38,278 nt of DNA, taken from Candidatus Altimarinota bacterium. Lineage in GTDB: Bacteria; Patescibacteriota; Gracilibacteria; BD1-5; UBA6164. A program made the position numbers and the translations under genes. How positions within the stretch are numbered: the first letter of the stretch is position 1; each line of letters begins with the position of its first letter. Location: positions 1 through 38,278 of the forward strand of contig CALREY010000014.1 in assembly GCA_943356435.1 (NCBI GenBank). Direction: 5' to 3'. The notes beneath the pieces were generated by a model. That model was not told the origin of the DNA. It searched no databases and saw nothing but the letters and a program-made list of their open reading frames with translations. Below, one piece after another: positions 1 through 10,053 of the stretch.

Positions 1-15
1 AAATAAAATTGATAT

Positions 16-570
16 ATGGAAATGTTTATAAAGGAAGTAATAGAGTGAGAAAAAATTGAATTATTAATTGATACTAACATTTTTACTAAAGATGTAGTTT
101 TGAAGGCTGCATATAATTTTTTGGATAAAGCTTATTTCTTTTTCAAAATTGAAAATGATACTATTATAGTACAATTTACAAAAAAGACTGATATAAAACA
201 AGATATTAATAATATTTTATTAGACTTTTCTGATGAGCTTTTATCAGTTAAGCTTAGAAATGATTTAGAAATATCTAATAAAGAAATAAGAGAAAAAATT
301 GTTTGAGCTGCTATATGAAATAGTTTGGATTTAAATAATTTTACTGAGATAAATACAGATAATAATATAGAAAAAAATCAAATAGATTTCGATAAAGATA
401 TAGATGATATTTTAAAAGAGATAGAAAATGATCCAGATTTACAAATAAATGAAGAAGAAATAGCTCGTATATTGAAAGAAATAGAAGAAGAATCAATCAG
501 TGAAGAAAAAACACAAGTAATGATAAATCTGGAATGAGTAAAAAAGGCAAAAGATAATCTTAGTAAATAA
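16..570 (+). CDS. hxsD: HxsD-family protein of the His-Xaa-Ser system
   Basis: 184 residues with two internal TGA codons read as Gly. Residues about 14-100 follow the HxsD pattern: a hydrophobic beta strand (ELLIDTNIF), then VVLKAAYNFLDKAYFFF, a charged strand pair, a conserved F-x-D-E-L-L-S-x-x-L-R segment and a closing helix ending in A-A-I-G-N. HxsD is a small accessory protein found with the radical-SAM maturases of the HxS repeat system; its biochemical role is unknown. The C-terminal 80 residues are an acidic, probably helical extension (many Glu/Asp/Ile) that ordinary HxsD proteins lack. Start chosen at the first ATG after an in-frame TAA at bases 4-6; a second ATG two codons on is equally possible. 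It is followed after 9 bp by a second small HxsD-like gene and then HxsB, supporting one operon. The family call comes from pattern recognition plus neighbours. Confidence 0.75.
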
Positions 571-579
571 AATGAATAT

Positions 580-774
580 ATGAATAAAAAAATAAAAATA
601 GATTTAAATATTTATCCAAAGGAAAAAATATTGGAAGCTATAACAGACTATCAAGATGCAGCATTAATATCACTAAATAATGATGAATTAACTATTGAGT
701 GAGATTCAAATGAAGAAATAGATGAAATATTTTTAGAGTTTTGAAATTATGTTATTTGATTAATTAATGAATAA
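580..774 (+). CDS. Short HxsD-like paralogue
   Basis: 64 residues, three TGA glycines. The order of elements repeats the core of the preceding HxsD: basic start, strand IKIDLNIYPKEKILEAI, a central A-A-L-I-S-L strand, E-L-T-I-E-G, then a helix F-L-E-F-G-N-Y-V-I-G-L. It looks like a compact second copy lacking the acidic tail. The ATG at 580 is used because the ATG at 572 runs into a TAA after seven codons. It lies between HxsD and HxsB with 3 bp to the next start, so it is almost certainly co-translated with them. A leader-recognition or scaffold role is possible but is inference. It is too short to be sure it is a true HxsD homologue rather than a convergent alpha/beta fold. Confidence 0.6.
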
Positions 775-777
775 TTT

Positions 778-2256
778 ATGTTAGAAATAGGAAAAATTAA
801 AAAATTGGATAATAATCTATGATTTTTTAGGTTTAAGAAATTCGATACAGAATCGTATTTGATTACAAATGATATTTGAAAATATAGTTTCATAAACAAA
901 AATGATTTTTGAGATTTTATTTCTTGAAAAATAAATTCATGAGAAAAATATGAAGAATTATTAAATAAAAAATTCATAAAATCTAATAATTATGAAAATG
1001 ACATGATAAATTCTTTTGCTTTAAAAAATCAATATTTATCATATTGACCATCTTTACATATTATTGTTACTACTCTTAGATGTAATCATAAATGTCAATA
1101 TTGTCATGCAGCTGTAGCTCCAATGACTGCGAAAAATATGGATATGACAGCAGAAACAGCAAAAAAAGTAGTAGATACAATTTTTTATACATCAAATCCA
1201 AATCTTACTATAGAGTTCCAATGATGAGAATCATTAGTAAATTGGGAAATAGTTAAATTTATAATAGAATATGCAAATACAAAAGCATTTTATCTGAAAA
1301 AAAATGTAAACTATGCATTGGTAACAAATTTAACTTTGATGGATGAGGAAAAATTACAATATTTAATAGAAAATAATGTAGGTATTTCCACATCACTGGA
1401 CTGAGACGAAGAAACTCATAATTATAATAGAACTTTCAAAGAAGGGAATAGTTATGAACAAGTTACTTATTGGATAAAAAGAATAAATGAGGAATATGCA
1501 AAAAAATGAATAAATAATAAAATTTGAGCACTTTTAACTGTAACAAAAAAAACACTATCTAGATACAAAGAAATAATAGACACATACATAGAATTATGAC
1601 TTGATTCAGTTTTTTTAAGACCATTGAACCCATACTGATTTGCAGCAGCTGAACTAGAAAAATTGTGATATGAACCTGAAGAATTTATAGAATTTTATTA
1701 TAATTCTATGGATTATATATTGAAATTAAATAAATCTGGTGTAAATTTTAGAGAATCATTAAGTATGATTTATTTATCAAAAATTTTAAAAGATACAGAT
1801 CCAAATTATTTAGATGAGAGAAGCCCTTGTTGAGCTTGTATTTGACAAGTAGCATACAACTTTGATGGGAAAATATATAGTTGTGATGAATGAAGAATGT
1901 TATGAAGAATGTGAGATGAAAACTTTTTGATGACTACTGTTTCAGATTCTTGAGCAGAAACGTATAAAAATATGATAGAGTCAGAAACAACAAAAGTAAT
2001 GGTTCAAGCATCTACTTTGGATTGATTACCATGATACAACGATAGTGTTTATAAACCTTACATTTGAGTTTGTCCTATTCATTCTTATAAAACTACTTGA
2101 AATATTATTCCTAATTATTCAAAGGACCATAAAAAAATACTAGATTACGCTGTTCTTGATTTCCTATTTGATAATCTTAGAAAAGAAGAATCTAAAGTTA
2201 TATTTGAAAAATGGGTTGATATGAAAACAGAACAAGTTTTATGTAATATTATTTAA
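778..2256 (+). CDS. hxsB: Radical-SAM peptide maturase HxsB
   Basis: 492 residues. The N-terminal region (F-F-R-F-K-K-F, Y-L-I-T-N-D-I-G-K-Y-S-F-I) is the typical HxsB opening, followed by G-P-S-L-H-I-I-V-T-T-L-R and the 4Fe-4S motif C102-x3-C106-x2-C109. Next come the family block M-D-M-T-A-E-T-A-K-K-V-V-D-T-I-F and E-F-Q-G-G-E, then SPASM-type cysteines in the second half (GACIGQVAYN, CDEGRMLG, VCPIHSYKT). HxsB proteins use S-adenosylmethionine radical chemistry and are thought to modify the HxS-repeat precursor. Glycines of the SAM-binding G-G-E are both TGA, strong evidence for table 25. It follows the two HxsD-like genes and precedes the repeat precursor. The usual partner maturase HxsC is not found in the window; it may lie to the left of base 1. 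Confidence 0.85.
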
Positions 2257-2260
2257 TATT

Positions 2261-2272
2261 TGTAAATTTACA
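2261..2272. promoter_or_regulatory. Perfect 12-bp palindrome upstream of the HxsA-like gene
   Basis: TGTAAATTTACA lies in the 59-bp gap between HxsB and the repeat precursor, 44 bp before the precursor ATG. A short perfect dyad at this place could be an operator giving the precursor its own control, or simply an AT-rich chance palindrome. No convincing -35/-10 pair is seen. Confidence 0.25.
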
Positions 2273-2315
2273 TAAATTGTTTAATATGTAATTAATTTAA
2301 AAATAATAATTTATC

Positions 2316-2750
2316 ATGACAAATAATAAGAAATTTTTTCCAAAGTTAAAAAAGAAAATCAAGAATTTTTTAACTGATGAATCATGAAAAATAACTAAAA
2401 AAGATGCACTTTGATTAAGTGTATGAGCAATGATTATGAGCTGAGTTGATTATGTATCAGCAGCACATAGTAGTTCATTGTATTATATTTGACATGCAAA
2501 TTGATATACTGTTTGATGACATCAAAGTTGATATACTGTTTGATGACATCAAAATTGATATAGAACTACACATTCTAGTAGTATTGTTAATTGACATAGT
2601 AGTGGTACTCCAAATGCTTGACATATTAGTTGATATCCAATAGCATGACATGCTAGTTGATATCCAATAGCTTGACATGTAAATGCTGCATCATATTGAC
2701 ATTCTAGTCATGGTTCACATGGGTCTCATGGTTCACATTGAAGCTATTAA
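2316..2750 (+). CDS. HxS-repeat precursor protein (HxsA-type)
   Basis: 144 residues, read with many TGA codons as Gly. Residues 1-30 are Lys-rich and look like a leader; residues 31-50 form a hydrophobic stretch (ALGLSVGAMIMSGVDYVSAA). The rest is a Gly/His/Ser/Tyr repeat region: from about residue 59 nine-residue units of the form G-H-x-(N/S)-G-Y-x-x-(G/A), then from residue 132 four H-G-S triplets ending in Tyr. His-x-Ser or His-x-Asn occurs in nearly every unit, as expected of the substrate of HxsB. Low-complexity core, hydrophobic leader, position right behind HxsB and a strong terminator immediately after it all support a ribosomally made precursor. Whether the hydrophobic segment is an export signal cut near A-A/H or a membrane anchor cannot be told from sequence. 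Confidence 0.8.
2490..2696 (+). repeat. 27-bp coding repeats (9-residue GH-x-x-GY units)
   Basis: About seven units of 27 bp, the best preserved being neighbours such as tgacatcaaagttgatatac versus tgacatgcaaattgatatac and two copies containing tagttgatatccaata. One unit is expanded by an H-S-S-S-I-V-N insert. The period is nine codons, so copies can be gained or lost without frameshift. Confidence 0.8.
2709..2744 (+). repeat. HGS triplet repeat
   Basis: Four consecutive His-Gly-Ser codon triplets (catggttca / catgggtct / catggttca / cattgaagc). Gly is written GGT, GGG and TGA in the same motif, so the protein repeat is kept while synonymous codons differ, which points to selection on the peptide. 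Confidence 0.85.
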
Positions 2751-2792
2751 AAAAATAAAAGAAAAATCTATGATTTTTCTTTTATTTTTTTG
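2749..2792. terminator. Bidirectional terminator between the HxsA-like gene and a convergent rSAM gene
   Basis: A perfect AT-rich inverted repeat (aaaaataaaagaaaaatc, tat loop, gatttttcttttattttt) flanked by A- and T-runs, so it can serve both strands. It begins at the stop codon of the precursor and contains the stop codon of the minus-strand gene. Confidence 0.8.
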
Positions 2793-3688
2793 TTTGCGCT
2801 ACATTCACCACTACTTATATTTCATTTATTTAATACTTTTATTACATTTTTAATATTTGTATTATTTTTTAGTAGATTGTCTATATTTATAAATGAATAA
2901 ATATCATTTCTGAAAATACTTTCCAGAGGATAACATTTAAATATTGTTCAGTCAGTATTTATATCAAATTTTCAAATATTTCATTCACATCAATATTTTA
3001 ATTTTATACTTGTATTACTTTCTATATAATCTATTTCATTTTCTGTAAATATATTCTTATCTAGTCAGCAAGATATTTCTATAAAAAATTCTCTATTATA
3101 TTTTTTAATAGTATCAAATATATATATTCATAAATTTCTAGAACTATTATCAATAAGCAATTCTCATCATAGGGAAGAATTAGTTATTTTCAGATTTACA
3201 GCTCAAATATTATGTTTTTTTGCTAGATTGAATATGAATTCAGGACTTTTATTTAAATCTGTGATATTGTAACCAATTATTACTTTGATTCATAATTCTT
3301 TTAGTGATGTGATATTTTTATCTATATTTTCTATTTCTTGTTCATTATAAAAATCTCTATCATTTATATTACAATTCACTCTTATTCATTCTAGTCATTT
3401 AAAAATATTAATTATATTTTCATTATTCATATTTATATTAGAAAATACAATTATATCATATCATCATTTATTTGCTATTTGTAGGAATTTTCTTATATTT
3501 GGTGATATTAAAGGCTCTCATCATAGAATTCTAACATTATTATCATTGTTATTTTTGAGATATTTTAGGATTTTTATATATGTTTTTAGACTCATATTTT
3601 TTTGCAGACTTTCATCTTTCATATTTTCATTAGCGAAGCAATATGAGCATTTTTGATTACAATAATTGTTTATAATAATATTAGGCAT
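2768..3688 (-). CDS. Radical-SAM protein, convergent to the hxs genes
   Basis: 306 residues. Motif C10-x3-C14-x2-C17 (YCNQKCSYCF) at the extreme N-terminus, L-G-G-E-P for SAM binding, and a C-terminal cysteine set (YGCEGN, N-T-D-G-T-I-F-K-C-Y-P-L, GECSA) of SPASM/twitch type, suggesting a second Fe-S site. No closer family is recognised; it does not show the HxsC signature. The ATG chosen places the first cysteine at residue 10 as in the other enzymes of this window; an in-frame ATG 66 bp upstream would add a Lys/Phe-rich stretch overlapping the divergent gene. Its start codon directly abuts the start codon of the plus-strand aminotransferase. It shares its terminator with the HxS precursor. 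Confidence 0.75.
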
Positions 3689-4717
3689 ATGGAATTTTTC
3701 ACTACAAAATATATAAATGAATTGATAAAAGAAGAATATTTTTCTTTTACACACGAGTATTATACAGACATTTTATCAAATCCAAATAAATATATTTCTA
3801 TAGTAGAAATTAAGATTTGAGAATATCTATGATGATATGTAAAATTAGTAAATTCATGAACAACAGCATTACAATTTGGTTTATTAGCATTAGGAGTTCA
3901 AGCATGAGATGAAGTAATATTGCCAGCTAACACTTATTCTGCAACTGCAATTGCTATAACAAATATTTGAGCTATTCCAGTATTTGCAGATATAAATCTA
4001 GACAATTACACTATAGATTATAGAGATATAGAGAACAAAATCACAAATAAGACAAAAGTAATAATACCAGTTCATTTATACTGATATAATTGTGATATGA
4101 ACAGTATTCAAAGTATTGCTACTAAATATGGAATCAAAATACTAGAAGATGCTTCTCATGCATTTTGAGGAGAATATGATTGAAAAAAGCTATGAACAAT
4201 ATGAGATATTTGAGCATTTAGCTGTCACTTATCAAAGAATTTCTGAACATTTTGAAATGGGGGAATATTTTTCACAAAGGAAAAGAATTTGTTTGATAAG
4301 ATTGATAAATATATTTTTCCTGATACTCAAAGTATAGAAGTACTTAATTCACTTAGAACACCTGCAAATATATGAGTAATGGAGGCATTAGTATTATTAT
4401 TCAAGTTAGAATATATAGATAAAATAATAGATTCAAATCTAGAATTATATAAATCATTTATAGAAAAATACAAAGATACAAACATGATTTTTCCTAAATT
4501 GGATTTAGAAAAAAATAGGTTACATATTAGAAATTTCACTGTTTTATCAAAAGATAGAGAACTCTATATTTCTAATTGATTATGAAGAAAATATTATGAA
4601 GTAAATTTGTTAGAACATATAGCATTTAAAAAATATAATAAATGAGATACTTTAAAAAATACAGGTGTTTTTTTCAAAACTAATTTGAGTTTAAATTTTC
4701 ATTTTTGAATAAATTAA
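3689..4717 (+). CDS. DegT/DnrJ/EryC1/StrS-family PLP aminotransferase
   Basis: 342 residues, close to the usual 360-380. Family landmarks in order: V-K-L-V-N-S-G-T-T-A-L (PLP phosphate binding), [41 protein letters not shown] (Asp for the pyridine nitrogen), and F-S-C-H-L-S-K183-N-F-G with the Schiff-base lysine followed by G-N-G-G. These enzymes usually transaminate keto-sugars (nucleotide-linked) for surface glycans or antibiotics, cytoplasmically. The C-terminal part is somewhat short and diverged. Starts back to back with the divergent radical-SAM gene. Sits among ligases and glycosyltransferases, so a sugar or amino-sugar building block is plausible; the substrate is unknown. Confidence 0.88.
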
Positions 4718-4756
4718 ATATAATAAAAATAGTTATATATTAATAATAATTATTTT

Positions 4757-5566
4757 ATGAAAAAGAATTTTTTAATATTATTTATAATTGTTTTTACTCT
4801 TAATTCATGTATAAAAGCAATTAATGATAAAAAAGATGTTTCTAATATTTCAAGTGGTGCAATAGTATCTTCATGAACTACGAATAATACAGGAGTTTTA
4901 TTATGAACATGAATTACTAATTTTTCTTGAACAATAGATAAAGTTCAGGAAGAAAAACCACTAACTTTAGAAGAAAAAATATCATTAATTAAAACAGAAA
5001 AGGAAGTAATTGAGATGATAAATAAAAATAAAATTGAAGAATATACTGAGGAATTATCCAGAGTTGATTCATATTATTCTAAAGATGCATTTTATGAATT
5101 TTATATTCTGAATTCTATAAAAAATTCTGATATTTTAGAGTGTGACAAAATTATTATAGAAGATAAAAAAAATCTGTGTAAAGAATTGAATTCAAATTAT
5201 ATGGATGAAGATAAAGTAATTGAAATATATTGAAGATATTGAGAAGAACAAGAATTTTCTAAAATTATGTATAAGTTATTTGTAAATTTAAAACTAGAAA
5301 ATAAAACTTGTGAAAATGAAAATATAATTTCATATTTAGCTTGTAAAAAAATGTTTGATAAAAATTTTGATGCTAAAAAAATGTATTTGAATTATTATAG
5401 ATTAGTATATTCAAATGCATATGATGCAAAAAAGTATTACGATGATATATCTATTAAATGGAAATTAGATAATTGATTTAAAAGTTTGATTGATAAAACA
5501 TTGATAAATACAGATGAAAAAGTTGTACCTAATAATGACAAAGCAAAAACTATAAATAATAAATAA
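4757..5566 (+). CDS. Putative lipoprotein of unknown function
   Basis: 269 residues. N-terminus M-K-K-N, a hydrophobic stretch LILFIIVFTLNS and a cysteine at residue 17 (L-N-S-C) make a type II signal peptide with lipobox, so the protein should be lipid-anchored outside the cytoplasmic membrane. It is followed by a Ser/Thr/Gly-rich linker (residues 30-60) and a largely helical, Lys/Glu/Tyr-rich body with several cysteines (e.g. ECDK, LCKE, TCEN, LACKK). No known domain is recognised. It is separated by 39 bp from the aminotransferase and 14 bp from the following PP-loop enzyme, so it is probably in the same transcription unit. Confidence 0.75.
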
Positions 5567-5580
5567 TAATTAATTAATTT

Positions 5581-6921
5581 ATGAAAACATTATCAAAAGA
5601 ACAAATTTCTAATTTTTTAGCTTTCACAGTTTGATCAAATTCAAATTTTATAGATATAGACTATTTAAATTCTATAAATTTAAATGATAATTCAGATAAA
5701 GATATTGAGTTTTTTAAAGAATCTGTTTTAAGTATATTTAATGATGAAATAGCATCATACAATATAACTGATTGAGAAAATATTTGATTATTATTATCAG
5801 GTTGATTGGATTCTACACTATTATTATCTATATTAAAAGATACATTTCCAAGCTCAAAAATACACACTTATACATTGTGATATTCTTCATCTGATGCACA
5901 TTTAGTAAAAGCAAAAAATATAGCAGAGAAATATAATACTGTTCATAGAGAAGTAGTTTATGATTTACAATCAAATCTACTAGAAACATTTAATGAAATA
6001 TATGAGACTTGATATGACTTGGAATGAGAAGATAGTTTGATTATGAATCATATCCTTTCAAAAGAAGTAGCAAAAGATTGTAAAATTGTATTTTCTTGAT
6101 TTTGATTAGACTATATTTTTGCTGGAATGGATTTATTTAGAAATTCATTTATGGAAAAATTGTATAATAAAAAATTAATAGATAAATCATATATATTTAA
6201 TGTATTATGATGAAATAAATATTATTTGAAATATGTATTAGATAAAATTAATTCACCTTTATCTGATAAATTTTTCGTTAAGTATTGAGAATATTATGCA
6301 TACAATTTAAATAATAATTTACAGGAATTATCTAGTAAATATTTTTTAGATAAGGTTTGAAGTATCAGATGAGATATAACAGAATTAAAAAAACAAATAT
6401 ATTTCATAATAACAACTAGTTTATCAAACAGATATAATCCTTATAATCTACCATATTCAAAATTAGGGGTAAAACATTTCAATCCATTTGGAAGTAAAAA
6501 AGTTATAACAGATGTAATATCATTAAATATTCCTGATAACTACTTGTATAATCCATATACAAAAGAAAAGAAATTTATAATAAGAGAAATAACAAAAGAA
6601 AAAATATCAAGTGATTTATTAAATAATCTACATACATGAACAGTATTAAATTATGAACAATCATTTAGAAATAATAAATCAATGATATTAAAATTAGTAA
6701 ATGATAATTATAATTTCTTAGTTAATTTTTTCTGATCAGATTTCTTGAATAATTTTGATAAATTAATAGAAGACAGTGTTTGGTATGAAAACTCAAAACA
6801 AATAATTCTAGTATTACAATTATTATTTTATGTAAAAAATAATCAAGTATTTTTATATGAAACTACTAATGTAAATCAAGTTTTAAATGAATCAGTTTGA
6901 GAAAAAGTTTTAGTTAGATAA
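5581..6921 (+). CDS. Asparagine-synthetase-like PP-loop enzyme without glutaminase domain
   Basis: 446 residues. The PP-loop ATP pyrophosphatase motif S73-G-G-L-D-S78 (L-L-L-S-G-G-L-D-S-T-L-L) is followed by H-T-Y-T-L-G-Y-S-S-S-D-A-H-L-V-K-A and by I-V-F-S-G-F-G-L-D-Y-I-F-A-G, the asparagine synthetase C-domain layout. There is no N-terminal Cys and no class II amidotransferase domain, only about 70 residues before the PP-loop. Such proteins adenylate a carboxylate and join it to an amine, as in asparagine or beta-lactam synthetases and lasso-peptide cyclases. The substrate cannot be read from sequence. Downstream is a terminator, so it closes the aminotransferase-lipoprotein unit. A second, longer homologue lies at 17898-19241. 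Confidence 0.8.
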
Positions 6922-6922
6922 C

Positions 6923-6963
6923 AAAATAATTCTTGATATTATCAAGAATTATTTTCATTTTTT
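6923..6963 (+). terminator. Rho-independent terminator
   Basis: Inverted repeat aaaataattcttgata / tatcaagaattatttt with a minimal loop, followed by a T-run, two bases after the stop of the PP-loop gene. Confidence 0.8.
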
Positions 6964-6977
6964 AATAAAGTTAATAT

Positions 6978-8975
6978 ATGATAATTGTAGCAATACACGA
7001 TGCAACTCAGAATTATTCTATGTCAGTTTTGTACAAACAAAAAATTTATAGTATAGAATTGGAGAGACTGATTTGAATAAAAACTTGAATATATAAAAAT
7101 AGAAATAATAATATTTTTAGAGAACAGTATGAAATATGACAACATACAAATATATCAAAAGATACTTTAACACTATGAGATTATTGAGTTTATTTGATGT
7201 TTAAATATTTCTCTGATTATTTATGATTTGATAAAAAAGATATAGATTTATTGGTTGTTTCATCTGCTAAAAATTACAGACATATATTTTGAGATATAAA
7301 TACAATAGTTCCAGAATCACATCATCTAATGCATCTATATAGTAGTTATTTTTTGTCTTGATTTAGTGAGTCAAATATATTGATAATAGATTGAGCTTGA
7401 TACAATATAGCAGAGAAGCATATAGATTTGCAAACAATGTATTATTGAAAAGATAAAAATATAGAATTAATAAAATCAAATTTTGCTTATATACATAAAA
7501 ATATTTGAATCTGAATAGCATATGATAGAGTATCAGTTTTTTTATGACTTACAGAATGAAAACTAATGTGACTTTCTGGATTTTGACATGAATATACGAG
7601 TTATAATTTTTTTGAAAAAAAAGATTGAGAAGTATATCTGAGACCTGCATTGCATGAAGTATTTTGTGATAGAGAAAAATTCTTAAATCATTTTTGACTA
7701 TTAAATGAATTTTTAGAAAAGTCATATTTATCAGAAACAATAATCAACTTTGTATATAGTTTCCAAAAGGAAGTAGAAGATGCTATATTGTATTTAGCTA
7801 ATTATTTGTATGAAAATAATCCTAGTGAAAACTTGTGTTATGCATGATGAGTTGCACTCAATTGTCTAACTAATTACAGACTAAGCAATGAACTAAAATA
7901 TAAGAATGTTTTTATCCAACCTGCAGCATGAGATTCTGGAATATCACTATGAAATTTATTATATTGATATTATGAATATTATTGAAAAATAGATAAAATA
8001 GAATTATCAGATGATAATTATTGATTATGAAAAGATTATAAATCTGAAATAATTAATACATTGGAAGAATATGCAGAATATATAGAATATGAAAAATTAG
8101 AAAATGAAGATGAAATGATAAATACTATATCTGAAAAAATATTTTCAAAAGAGATAAATATTATATTCAAATGATGATCAGAATTTTGACCTAGAGCATT
8201 ATGAAATAGATCAATTATTTCATCTATAAATATAGCAGATGTTCAATATATAGTAAATAAAGTAAAAGATAGGGAATATTGGAGACCATTTGGAATGATG
8301 ATATTGAAAGAAAATCAAGATAAATATTTCGAAAATAGTGTAGAATCAAAACATATGTTGTATACAAATAAACTCAATGAAGACTGATTAAGTATTTACA
8401 AAAATATTTGTCACAATGATAAAACAATTAGACTACAGACTATTACAGAATCAAATAAATTTTATTTTAAATTGTTAAATAAATTAGAATATTATTGAAT
8501 AAAGTGATTGTTAAATACTTCATTGAATTGAAAATGACAAGCTATTTTGGAAACACCAAAACAAGCAATTGAGTTTTTCTTATTAAATGAGTGAATAACT
8601 AATTTATTTTTAGAAAATTATAAAATTTCAAAAAAAACAGATAAAAAATTTATCACAAAAAAACTATCAAATATTACATTGATAGAAAGTGTTATAAATA
8701 ATATAAAAACATTAGTAGTTAAAAAAACAAATATTTCAGTATCAAATGTATTTATTGATTTAGATATATTTTCTAAACAAATATCAGTTAGTATAATTGA
8801 TAAAAATAATTTATTAGCTAAATATATATTTAATTTTGAAAATGATATATATTCATTATCAACTGATGAATTGGAAAATTCTACATCATATCAAATATTA
8901 GTATCAAATATTTTGAATAATACAGAATTTTTAAATAAATTATTTTGAGTTGTTAGGTGAGTATTTATTATATAA
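6978..8975 (+). CDS. NodU/CmcH-family carbamoyltransferase
   Basis: 665 residues, somewhat longer than the usual 570-620. The N-terminal Kae1-like domain begins I-I-V-A-I-H-D-A-T-Q and has P-E-S-H-H-L-M-H (metal-binding His motif), L-I-I-D-G-A-G, C-Y-A-G-G-V-A-L-N-C and P-A-A-G-D-S-G-I-S-L-G. The C-terminal domain has the hallmark S-E-F-G-P-R-A-L-G-N-R-S-I, then R-P-F-G-M-M-I-L and L-N-T-S-L-N-G. These enzymes transfer a carbamoyl group from carbamoyl phosphate, via carbamoyl-AMP, to a hydroxyl of a sugar or natural product (Nod factor, cephamycin, tobramycin). The last 100 residues after L-L-N-E-G-I-T are a lineage-specific extension. Its stop overlaps the stop of the convergent radical-SAM gene by 8 bp. 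Confidence 0.9.
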
Positions 8976-10053
8976 AATCATAAGTTTTTTTGAAACTACT
9001 ATCACATATTTCATCACATTTTCAATTTATTGCTTTATCTGCAAATTTATCAAAATCTGAAATATTATTATGAGTATAACAAGGTGAAATATTTACCTTG
9101 TTATTTTTTATTATGTATGATTTTTTGTATAGAGGTATATGACATATATTATTTACTAATATATTTTTTTTAAATCAATTAAGTATTATTTCTATATCAT
9201 TTTTCTTGAGATATTTTAATATATTTTTTTCTAGTATTGATAAATCATAATTACTTGGCATTAGACTTCAATTCGTAATTTTATAATTTTCTTCGATTAA
9301 GATAAATGTATGTTTATTTGGCTTACAATGTTCATATAAAGTTTTGAAATCCAGTATTTCTACTATGTTAAATTTTCCAACTACAGTGTTCCAATTTACT
9401 TGTTTTCATTTAGATTTTATATAATTAGTATATTCTACTATTTTTTCAAATGTATGCTCTAGACTTCTAAATAAGTTATGCTTAATTCATGGAAAATCTA
9501 GCGAAAATACAAATGTTTCCAATCATGCATTTATCAGTTCATCTATTTTGTTTTTATCCAATAATGATGCATTTGTCGTAAATGTTAATTTTATTTTATT
9601 TTTATAAAGTATTTTTAATATTTCAAGTATTTTATCATAAATAAGCAGAGGTTCTCATCCTAATATATCTACATTTTTTATTTCTATATTTTCATTTAAT
9701 AAATCAATTATTACACTATCTAATACTTTCATTTGTTTCTCTAAATCTCATCATCTTTTCCAGTCAAAACACATTGGACATTTTGCATTACATCATATTC
9801 ACTTGATAAGTATTTTGTATTCTCTATATAAATAATCCAATTTATTTTTATGAAGTATCGAATTTATAAATATATATAATTCTTTGTTTTTTAATCAGTT
9901 TATTTTTATACTTGGGAATTTTTCTATTATTTTTTTAAGTACTAAAATATTTTGTTTTATTTCTAATAATTTTTTATCAATAATAAAATCGTGATTGTAA
10001 ATATCACTAAAATTTAAAATATCAGATGATTTATTTATTATTATTTTATTCAC
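8968..10053 (-). CDS. Radical-SAM/SPASM-like protein (GTG start)
   Basis: 361 residues. An 85-residue N-terminal segment without recognised domain precedes the Fe-S motif C88-x3-C92-x2-C95 (GCNAKCPMCFDW) and D-I-L-G-G-E-P-L-L. Later come F-V-F-S-L-D-F-P-G, W-N-T-V-V, and a C-terminal cysteine set (NNICHIPLY, I-S-P-C-Y-T-H, GKCDEICDSS) that would hold an auxiliary cluster. The start is a GTG: an in-frame TAA lies two codons upstream and no ATG fits. The GTG overlaps the end of the upstream gene by 13 bp, which suggests translational coupling. Substrate unknown. Confidence 0.75.

Noticed and set aside
2446-2678. Standard-code open frames on both strands across the repeat part of the HxsA-like gene.
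   Set aside because: They are by-products of the 27-bp repeats. With UGA = Gly a longer frame from 2316 covers the region, with a leader, a coherent GH/HGS repeat and a terminator at its end.
2490-2696. CRISPR-like array of regularly spaced repeats.
   Set aside because: The 27-bp units are contiguous with no unique spacers, are in frame, and encode the precursor repeats.
2768-3688. HxsC, the missing second maturase of the HxS system.
   Set aside because: Convergent orientation, short length and a generic Y-C-N-Q-K-C-S-Y-C-F motif. I do not see HxsC-specific sequence, so only 'radical-SAM protein' is claimed.
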